64,000 nucleotides of DNA from positions 24,633,711 through 24,697,710 of the forward strand of contig NC_088650.1 of assembly GCF_964019385.1 (NCBI RefSeq), given 5' to 3'. Below the pieces are notes generated by a model. That model saw only the letters and a list, made by a program, of their open reading frames with translations. It ran no database searches and had not been told where the DNA came from. Numbering within the stretch: position 1 is the first letter of the stretch; every line of letters begins with the position of its first letter. The position numbers were made by a program, and so were the translations under genes. This document shows, piece after piece, positions 55,677 through 64,000 of this stretch. Origin of the DNA: Sycon ciliatum. Taxonomy: Eukaryota > Porifera > Calcarea > Leucosolenida > Sycettidae.

Positions 55677-57490
55677 ATGGTGAGGAAACTTTCATTTGGA
55701 GCGATAATGTGGGCGGCATATGTGCCATCTTGCATTCCTTGCTGCAAACAAACGCGTTTGTTTTGAGCCGTCTGATTCCGACTTTGAACCTTCTCGCCTT
55801 CTCTTGTGGTGTGCATGTGTGCATTTGGGGCATGCTGTCACTTCAATGTCCAGCGTGAGGTAATTTCGATCCATGTTGGGCAGGCAGGTTGCCAAATGGG
55901 CAATGCCTGCTGGGAGCTGTACTGCTTGGAGCACGGCATACAGCCTGATGGCATCATGCCTGGTGATGAGTCCGTGGGCAAAGAAGACGACTCCTACAAC
56001 ACCTTCTTCAGCGAAACTGGTGGCGGTCGGCATGTCCCGAGAGCGGTCTTCGTGGATCTGGAAGAGACCGTGATAGGTATGGACAGCTTGTGGCTTTGGT
56101 TCTGGTCGCGGGTCACTAGTGTACATCATGACTTTCATGTCAAACTATGTTTTTTTTCTATTGCTGAAGAGTAGATGTACATAATTGTATAATGTACTTT
56201 CACCTCGGGGTCATTCAGTAGATTTGTGGATGTAAAGCGTATACTCGAAGCAGGGTTCTAGCCAGGTAAAAATAGTGTGTGTGTGGGGGGGGGGGGGGGG
56301 CAAGGGAAACATTTACCCTGTAATCCACATTTTCTCCATTTTCCCAAACTGTCTTGCGACACAAAATGTGCAAGTGTGCCTTTATGAGCCCTCTGTTAGT
56401 GACTATCGACTGCATTTTTCGTTGCCTGAAACAACACAAAAATCGACAAAAGAGTGTGTGGGGGGGGGGGTGTGCAGTCAATAATACATACATGTACATG
56501 TGTGTACGCACTTCCTCATCGTGCATATTGAAGCTGTGCGCCAGTCAAGACCCTACTACGAGGGTTGGAAGCAGACGTTATGGGATAGATTGGCGCAATG
56601 AAAACGTACAGTAGTATCAAGCGCACATAATACTGAAAGAGTGTGCAACTCCGTCTGACTTTGCCGGCATGTTATGGCGTGTGCCAGCAGCAAAACCTCG
56701 CATCATGGTGCGTTGGTTGTTCTTGTACTTATCCACGCGTGCATGAACATCGGGCTGCAGCAGAATTTCCAGGCTAGGGATGGAGGGATGGAGCGGGAGA
56801 ATGGTAAATATGGCAAGGTGCTGGTGTATGATCTCCAGATTGCATTGCCCTCTCTGTCATGCCCGTTTCACCAGGATCTCTCCCTTTGCCAAAGTCATTC
56901 AGTGGTTGTATACCGATTGATTCTGATCCCATTTTTTGTTCTGGTAATTTCTTGTGCTCTTTTTTTCCTACGTCAGATGAGATTCGGCGTGGCGCATACC
57001 GCTCCTTGTTCCACCCGAATCAACTGATCACTGGCCAAGAGGATGCGGCAAACAACTATGCGCGTGGCCATTACACCGTGGGCCGCATCAAGATTGACGA
57101 GACCCTGGACAACATCAGGAGAATTGTACGCCCAGTGGTTTGTGTGCCGTTCCATGCATACCGTCGCTGTTCTGTGCAGCGCAGGCTGTGCTCTTTGTTT
57201 GGTGTGGCAGGGTGTTTCCTGGGCAGTTTCCGACTTTGTTACATGTGACTTACTGCCAGGAATTGTTCACCGCAAGAAGGATTACACCTGATGGGGCAGT
57301 GGTATTTAGGGCTTGTGTCCAGGAACTCACAGAATGCATGGTAGAGAATATATTGTTGCTCACGCTTGGTCATCTGTTCTATTCCCGTGGCTGCACTGTC
57401 AATTCATTGAGATCTTTCTCACCCCGGTGTGTGCTTGCAACAGCTCATTTGACTACTTGTTCTTATGTTTGCACTGGTGTGGCTTGCTGC

Positions 57491-57522
<32 letters not shown>

Positions 57523-59897
57523 TGTGTGTGTGTGTGTGTGTGTGCGCTCGCGCGAGTGATTTCGTTTCACCCTGCTAACATACTATTGTACTTAATGAAT
57601 ATTGCTGTGCTCAGGCCGACAACTGCAGTGGCTTGCAGGGTTTCCTCATCTTCCACTCGTTTGGCGGTGGCACCGGCTCAGGGTTTGCTTCTCTGCTGAT
57701 GGAACGCCTCTCCGTTGATTACGGCAAGAAGTCAAAGCTGGAGTTTGCCGTCTATCCTGCACCACAGGTCAGTTGACTCTAACTGACAAGTGAGATGTAC
57801 ATGCAGCTGCTAAAGTCAGATAGACTTGCGGTTTCAAATTTATTGGTTATTTCTAGATTAGAACTGCGTCGGTTTTCATCAAACCTTTGAGGTGCGTCCA
57901 CCAACAACTTGCATGAGCTGCCACTGAGAGCACTGTCCCCGAGCTTGCTTGTGACAAAGTTGTGCCCAGGTAACAGAGGAGGATACTCAGTCTGCAATGA
58001 TCTAGAAATTGGTGCACGTGCTTTCATATTGTGTCCAACTAGTACGTTACGCCTCAGGGGAAAGAAAACTGAAAGGTCAAATCCAATGCTTGCTAGCGTG
58101 TGGTGGCCCACACTGCTTGAAGCATCATCCATCACATTTGGTCTGGCGGTCATTGGATGTTCTGTTCTGATTGAGCGGAGTGCTGTCCTCGTTGTTTCTG
58201 GTGCTAGATTTCATCAGCCGTCGTTGAGCCGTACAACACCGTGTTGACAACGCACACCACGCTCGAGCATTCCGACTGTGCATTCATGGTGGACAACGAG
58301 GCTATCTACGACATCTGCAAGAGGGAGCTAGGCGTTGATCGTCCCAGCTACTCGCATCTGAACCGCCTGATCGCCCAGGTGGTGTCCTCCATCACGGGTA
58401 AGGCATGATGCGGTGCACGTGGTAGTACTCTGCAGTTGTGAGACTCAGCAGTGTTGCATGGAAAACACTTATACTCAGGCCGGGTGTCGGACACGCCATG
58501 GTCACTACGATATTGACCGTACCACTCTTTGTCCCGGGTACAGGTCTACACTCGTTAGTAGACAATCCGAGGTTCAATTGTTTGTCTTATAACGAGTATT
58601 CTCTACTACCGTATTATCTCTAATATAAGCACGGTCCTTTATTTTTTCAATGTACCTCCGCCCCGTGCTATTAATGGAGACGTTCCTTTATTGGATACTG
58701 TTCCATTATTATTTCAACCTGATTTCAGAGGCTTGTTGCCATGCCAAATTCATGTCAGACACACACATTTTAGGGTTTTTTCGCCGCCACATAATAATGA
58801 ATTTACACAGTGTGCTTATAATGGAGACTGAGCACTTTATTTTTTGAATGCCGCCCCAAGGTGTTCTATTATTGGAGACTGTGCTTATATTAGAGATAAT
58901 ACGGTATCCGGACTTGTATGTACACTTCTCGGGCGCCAGGGATTTTTGGACCGGTGTCTACTAATAAGGTTTGTCTTGTACCCGATGTCGTACTAACGAG
59001 AGTAGACCTGTACCCTGTGAATCAAATGAAATGCATCGATATGGGCTCTAACTTCCGAAATATTTCAGAGGAGCCACCCCAACCCCGTGAGTAAATTGTA
59101 CAAGGTCATTTAACCCTTTACTGTCCGATTAAAATGTATACAAGCCCACGCAACCACAAAATCTGAAACTAAAATTAGACGTAACTTTGGTTTGAATTTG
59201 ACGATTTCCACGATCTTGGGCATCCTGGAAAGGTCTTGACGAGACGAACGCATTGAGCCCACACTCGGCGCCACAGGATGCACTGGTCCAGCGCTGCAAG
59301 CCAGGGAACGCGCAAAAGCGCTGAGCTCACGCTCGAGATCGAACTCAATCCACCATGTCACCCCTGTTGCTCGTATCGAGCTCAAATATTTTCGTAGAGA
59401 CTCCCGGGAACCTACTTTTGAATTTGAATCGGTGTAGCCTTGCCAACAGGTGACGTAAACAGGGAAAATCCCAGCCGTCGACATGCGCGTCGCGCTCTGA
59501 ACGCACATTTCCCGGGACCAGAATTACGAGTGCGATAACTCAGCAGCCGCACTTCGTATCGCTTCGGGAATTGTTCGAGGCGACAGCTGAGACTTTTCTC
59601 TTCGACCTACATATTTCGATCTCTCCAAAAGACCTAGATTTGAGCAAGTTACGATAATTTCAAAATGCCTACCCCATCGATCCCATTGGATCGATGCTTG
59701 TATGTACGGACAGTAAAGGGTTAATCAGCGCTTTGCAAGCTCTGTCATTGTACATGTATTTGCACTGTTTTTGCTGCGTGATTCAACACGTGGTTTCTGG
59801 GCTGTTCACGTAACTTTGTATTGTCCAGTCTATTTGCGCAGTAGAACATGTGCGTATTAGAATACGAGGGATAGTAAAACACGCAAGTTTGCGCTCG

Positions 59898-59949
<52 letters not shown>

Positions 59950-61307
59950 CGCGCTCTCACATTTGTGTGTGTGCATATTAATTGATGTGCGTATCTGTGC
60001 ACGCTGTTGTTGTAATGCTCAGCATCATTGCGATTCGATGGTGCCCTGAACGTTGATCTGACCGAGTTCCAGACTAACCTCGTTCCATACCCGCGCATCC
60101 ACTTCCCGCTCGTTTCGTATGCGCCGATCATCAGCCCCGAGAAAGCAATGCACGAGAATATGTCAATCTACGACTTGTCCAAGAGCTGCTTTGAGGGCAA
60201 CAACCACATGGTGAAGTGCGACCCACGTCACGGCAAGTACATGTCCTGTTGCTTGCTGTACCGCGGCGATGTTGTGCCCAAGGACGTCAACGATGCGATC
60301 ACCAGGATCAAGGGCCAGCGGAACATTCAGTTTGTTGACTGGTGCCCCACAGGCTTCAAGGTGAGCGGCGCTGGCACTCCAGAGCCACATGTCATTAGCA
60401 CGAGTACCTGTATGGCTTCCTCAATAGGGTGAAGATTACTAGTATGCTGCCGACTTGGAACTGTGTTCACCGTTTCCGTTGAAGTACTGGGAGAGCACCT
60501 CACCACTTGGACTCCCTTTGTGGCCGTGTTTCGGAGAGGAACGGACGGGTTGGTCCTCTGTGTAGCATCAGAAGTTCCACACAAGAACAGTAGACCCTGT
60601 GTTACCCTAGTACACTCCAGCTCTTACACAGTATTGACCTTTAATAGTAGCACTGATTTCCCTCAAGTATGCTCACCATAATATGCTAGGGATGCAGTGA
60701 ATGCATACAAGTGCAGGAGTCCATGGTAATATCCCCGAATTCTGACTAAATTGCTTTGAAATCATACTTTCTGCTGTTCTCCATGGAACCAGCCAGGTGA
60801 CCACCAGCAATTAGAAAAATATGCACAGATTATTCCAGGGAAATTCCCGATTATGCCCGAAACATGCAACACCCTGATGTTTCCAGAGTTTGTGCCAGCA
60901 CAGCCTATCGAGAAATAGGGTGATCTGACGGTACTTCACCGCAATGCTGGAAAGCGCGGTGCTTGCTTTTAAGTTGGCGAATATGCCTTTGTGTACATGT
61001 GTAGGTTGGAATCAACTACCAGGCAGCAACCGCTGTGGAGGGCAGTGAGCTGGCTCGAACAAAGAGGTCGGTGTGCATGCTGTCCAACACGACCGCCATT
61101 GCCGAAGCGTGGCAGCGCGTTGATCACAAGTTCGACCTGATGTACGCCAAGCGTGCCTTTGTCCACTGGTACGTCGGCGAAGGCATGGAAGAAGGAGAGT
61201 TCAGCGAGGCACGCGAGGACTTGGCTGCGCTGGAGAAGGACTACGAAGAGGTGGGCAGCGATACTGCTGCTGCGGACGGCGACGATGATGCTGACGCAGA
61301 GTACTAG
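55677..61307 (+). CDS. TUBA: Alpha-tubulin (7 exons, 452 residues), divergent isoform
   Basis: Exons: 55677-55679 (ATG only), 55854-56076, 56977-57125, 57615-57767, 58208-58397, 60023-60360 and 61005-61307, all with GT/AG introns. An ATG-only first exon is common in alpha-tubulin genes. The protein binds GTP and forms microtubules with beta-tubulin. GGGTGSG is at 142-148 and the catalytic glutamate is at 254 (DLTEFQTN). The C terminus is EY, so detyrosination is possible. Numbering agrees with the standard protein. It is unusual in several places: residue 40 is Glu instead of the acetylated Lys ([11 protein letters not shown]), 112-125 reads [12 protein letters not shown], 357-372 reads [16 protein letters not shown], and the tail [14 protein letters not shown] is aspartate-rich. 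The frame is intact, so it should be functional. Confidence 0.97.
56251..56480 (+). repeat. Fragment of the CAGGGTTCT hAT-like element
   Basis: CAGGGTTCTAGCCAGG is followed by a G-run, GGAAAACATTTACCC-like sequence and TGTGCCTTTATGA, as in the element at 39906-40536. The far end is not present. It lies in intron 2 of the tubulin gene. Confidence 0.5.
57488..57545 (+). repeat. (CTG)9-(ATG)-(TG)n microsatellite
   Basis: About nine CTG units run into ATG units and a TG tract. It is inside tubulin intron 3, some 70 bp before exon 4. Confidence 0.9.
58536..59015. mobile_element. GGGTACAGGTCTAC-ended MITE (outer element)
   Basis: GGGTACAGGTCTACACTCGT at the left and its near inverse (ACGAGAGTAGACCTGTACCC) at the right enclose 480 bp. 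Most of that is a second element (58607-58906). A decayed copy of the end lies near 63463-63485. Located in tubulin intron 5. Confidence 0.7.
58607..58906. mobile_element. TACCGTATTATC-ended MITE nested in the outer element
   Basis: The 26-bp ends, starting TACCGTATTATCTCTAATAT, are perfect inverses. They enclose about 250 bp with repeated ATTATTGGAGAC-like motifs. TA borders suggest a Tc1/mariner-type element. Located in tubulin intron 5. Confidence 0.85.
59114..59720. mobile_element. piggyBac-like MITE, 607 bp
   Basis: CCCTTTACTGTCCG and its exact inverse CGGACAGTAAAGGG are each bordered by TTAA. TTAA target duplication and a CCC start are the piggyBac signature. Subterminal TACAAGC and GCTTGTA form a second inverted pair. 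No transposase frame was recognised. Located in tubulin intron 5. Confidence 0.88.
59897..59945 (+). repeat. (TG)n microsatellite
   Basis: About 24 TG units in tubulin intron 5, about 75 bp before exon 6. Confidence 0.95.
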
Positions 61308-62618
61308 AGTTGCACTGGCAGGTGTCCTGTGCGCTTGGCTGCTCGCCTGTAGCCCTGTAGGGAATTATGTGTGCGGTGCGTTATGTACTAATGATGCATG
61401 TTCCGAGGGCTGAGGCAAGCGCAGCCGTTGAGTGCATTCCAGGAGCGCTCGTACACAGCACACAGCTGAACTTGTGTCATCCTATGAGTACATCTGGAGA
61501 CGATCTGCTCTTCCAGCAACATACCACCGCGTGCCTGCACACACACACGCACGCACTTTTTTTTAGTTTGTTTGCTTTTGCGCGTGCCTCGTTTTCTCCC
61601 TCAGCGCTCTCATACGGACCGCTGGCATCTGGCAGAGATTTAGAATCACCACCGACTGCCAAGCGCTGATTTCTCCCTTTCTACCTGTTCTACCACCCCT
61701 GCCTGGACTAGCCTGTTCTACCCCTGCCTGACTAGCCTTTGCACATTTTTTAGACAATATACCTGACTTATGAGCAGTTATGACCAGCGGACATATTCTA
61801 GGGACCAATTATGATTTATTTTGCCAACTGCATGTAACTCTGCTAAACAGGAGACTAAAGCCTACAGTCAGTTTCAAAAAGATTAGCAATCCTGGCGATC
61901 GCCCGGGGAGTTTGCCGTTTTACCGTATGCGCGCTCGAGAGCTGGCTGGAAAAACTCACTGTGAACTCGAAGAAATAATCCGCGCGAAAGCATGAAAAAT
62001 GATAACTCACTCACGTTGGTACATGTACGTCTGGTTTACAACAAACGAGTTCTTCCTCGTATCGACATGGAGTCAGAGAGGACATGTCGAAAGTGTGGTA
62101 AATGTTGACGAGCGGGATGGGTCCCAATTCGTTTCGTGCCCAATTTCTTTGAGCTGCGATGCAATTTACTCTCACGATGTGACGAAAACGACATCGACAC
62201 AGACTCATTCCCAAGGACATGACTTGGCAAAGCTATCCGTGGGACTTCGACGACATTTTGAGAAAAGCAGACACCTGTGAAAGCTGATAGAAGACGGCGT
62301 TGACTCCTAAATTCAAATAAATTGGCGATCTTGAAATACTGAAATACATGTAATTCTCAAAGAGAAAACGATTGATCGATGTGCCGTTGAATTCAACAAC
62401 ACTAGCTGCAGCGCAATGACTTCCGTGTTCACTCACACCGTTTCAGTGTTGTGGGTGTGTTCACATGGCGTGAAGCAGTCAAGTGTCAGTAAGTTCGGCA
62501 GGAAACGCGAGCTCCAACAACAACAAGTCGTTTGGCGCAGCCACCTTCTTTGGCTTGTACTTTTTGTACCAGCGTGACCACCAAAACTATGAAAAAAAAG
62601 TTTGACTTGAAGATAGTT
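61308..62618. other. Downstream flank of alpha-tubulin
   Basis: It contains the 3' untranslated region; no polyadenylation hexamer lies close to the stop codon (the first AATAAA seen is near 62319). A short relic of the 45-kb foldback element lies at 62470-62515 (CAGTCAAGTGTCAGTAA). No gene recognised. Confidence 0.4.
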
Positions 62619-62674
62619 TGGGATTTGAACTCACAACTTCATGGCCAGCAGACAGCATTCATAACCACAAGGCC
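62619..62674 (-). repeat. tRNA-like sequence, possible SINE head
   Basis: On the minus strand, an A-like box TGGCCTTGTGGTT is followed after about 30 bp by a B-like box GAGTTCAAATCCC. No complete cloverleaf could be folded by eye. The flanking text (ACCTGGCCGAAAT) recurs inside the element at 63512-63907. Confidence 0.45.
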
Positions 62675-63511
62675 AAAAAGGAAAGGATAAATCGTGGGTT
62701 TTGATAAAAAATCGATACTGACATCCAGGGCAAATTGTAAACCATGGGAAAAGGCCGGAAACCTGGCCGAAATTCTGAATCCTTAACGGCTGGTCCAATT
62801 GTTCCGAAACCTTCACAGAACAATTTGCCGTGTCCTAACAAGCCATTCTATGTACTTTGTTGTCCAAATTTCCCTTATCTTCGTACTTTTTAGGACCAAA
62901 ACCTGATTGCTAATCTTTTTGGTACTGATAAGTGATATAGTGCAATGAGTTTTCCCCTTCTAATAGTAATACTGGTGATTTTCCAATGCGAAACAAAGAA
63001 AAAAAGATAAGAAGATAGCTACTGGTACGTGTGAATCGGGTGTGTCTGTGACTTTATGCGCGAGTATAAGTAATGTGAGTACACGGACTTGCGTCCCTAC
63101 CCTAGGGTGATCTGTACTCAGACTGTAGTTCTCTGCCTTATAGTTATAGTTATACTGAAGTAGTTTACAACTAAGTGTTACTTGTTGCATAGTGTTCGCT
63201 TATCGATATATCCCCGGTCGCAGTGACCTCGTCTCGGAGTGTTGATGGCTGGGGCTTGGTTGTGCGCAAATCACACACGACTATTGTCCATGTTATCAAG
63301 ACAAGAGTACATCACACCCCCCCCCCCATGTACTCTTCATGTTACGAAGTGATTTGCTCGCACATCCCCCACGCGAATAGGAGGCTATGCGTTCAGAACG
63401 CGACCGAGCCCCGGAGAAGAGAGAGAGTGTAAAACTAAAAGTGTGCATAAAGTCATAAACTCCAGGTCTACCCTCGTAGACAACCTCGGGGGTTTGATTT
63501 GGTTACTACTA

Positions 63512-63907
63512 CAGTCCATTCATAAAAAAATGGGTCCTGGCTCTGGCGAGCTCCCGTATTTGGCGATTTTTCGTGATTTCATCGTACACAGTGCAGTGCT
63601 GCGAACTTTGAAATTTGAAAAAGGGTCCAAAAAGGGTGCCTGAACTGGGGTTCGAACCGCAGAATGCACTGTTGCAGGCGGGGTCAAACGGCCTGGATTT
63701 TGATGGTTTTTCCCAATTCAGTGCTTTTGGGGCAAAACCTGGCCGAAATCCTATTCTTGCTATGGCTTGCTTTTTGGACAAAAAAACTTCAGAAACATAA
63801 TTGGAAGAGGATTCCATATGGGATTGCAGAAAAAAATTCTAAAAAAACTCAACGTTTGACCCATTTATGGCCAAAAGCTAGAAGTTCATTTTTTTCTGAA
63901 TGGACTG
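63512..63907. mobile_element. Mariner-like MITE, CAGTCCATTCA ends, 396 bp
   Basis: CAGTCCATTCATAAAAAAAT and its inverse (one mismatch) are flanked by TA. Inside is GGGGTTCGAACCGCAG, resembling a tRNA T-arm, and ACCTGGCCGAAAT shared with 62.7 kb. No transposase frame. Confidence 0.8.
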
Positions 63908-64000
63908 TAAGTACTAGTAATTAATGTCATAATAACCATGATAACCGCCTAGGTGGTCATCATAACACTACAATGCCTACCACATCGATGATCTTTGCTC

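Noticed and set aside
59110-59508. Minus-strand open frame of 132 codons
   Set aside because: It lies inside the piggyBac-like MITE in a tubulin intron and shows no transposase motif.

Overview
This is nuclear DNA from an animal, most likely a marine invertebrate; a sponge is possible but not proved. Host genes are split by many introns with GT/AG borders. Two are tetraspanins of the metazoan TspanC8 type and one is a complete alpha-tubulin. The rest is dense in transposon relics, tRNA-derived SINEs and long microsatellites. No bacterial-style operon, prophage, CRISPR array or plasmid feature was seen.

Layout. 65-137: an elongator tRNA-Met gene. 201-4320: small inverted-repeat elements and a (CTG)26 tract. 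5753-12934 (+): a two-exon gene for a mucin-like Ser/Thr/Ala-rich single-pass membrane protein, with a 3.4 kb intron. 12935-19107: non-coding, with hairpins and decayed repeats. 19108-29681 (-): TspanC8 tetraspanin A, eight exons, with a tRNA-Cys gene, LINE remnants and several MITEs in its introns. 33985-43865 (-): paralogous tetraspanin B, in the same orientation and with the same intron positions; its last coding exon was not found. 44510-54901: a transposon-rich zone with two decayed retrotransposons carrying a restriction-like endonuclease domain, foldback elements with long inverted ends, nested cut-and-paste elements, a tRNA-Gly-derived SINE and an array of four 40-bp palindromes. 55677-61307 (+): a seven-exon alpha-tubulin gene of 452 residues whose fifth intron holds nested MITEs and a piggyBac-like MITE. 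61308-64000: intergenic, with further tRNA-like and mariner-like relics.

The genes do not form one pathway. The two tetraspanins are a tandem duplication and, by family, would act as membrane partners of ADAM10-type proteases. The mucin-like protein would sit at the cell surface. The alpha-tubulin is a divergent isoform lacking lysine 40 and with an unusual aspartate-rich tail.

The least explained signals are: a transposon family ending in CCAAGAGTACAT, with 5-bp target duplications and members from 35 bp to 1.3 kb; the palindrome array, whose last unit has its centre inverted; and a foldback element with 88-bp identical arms around a TATA-like palindrome. Exon borders were placed by reading splice signals and reading frame by eye, with no transcript data.
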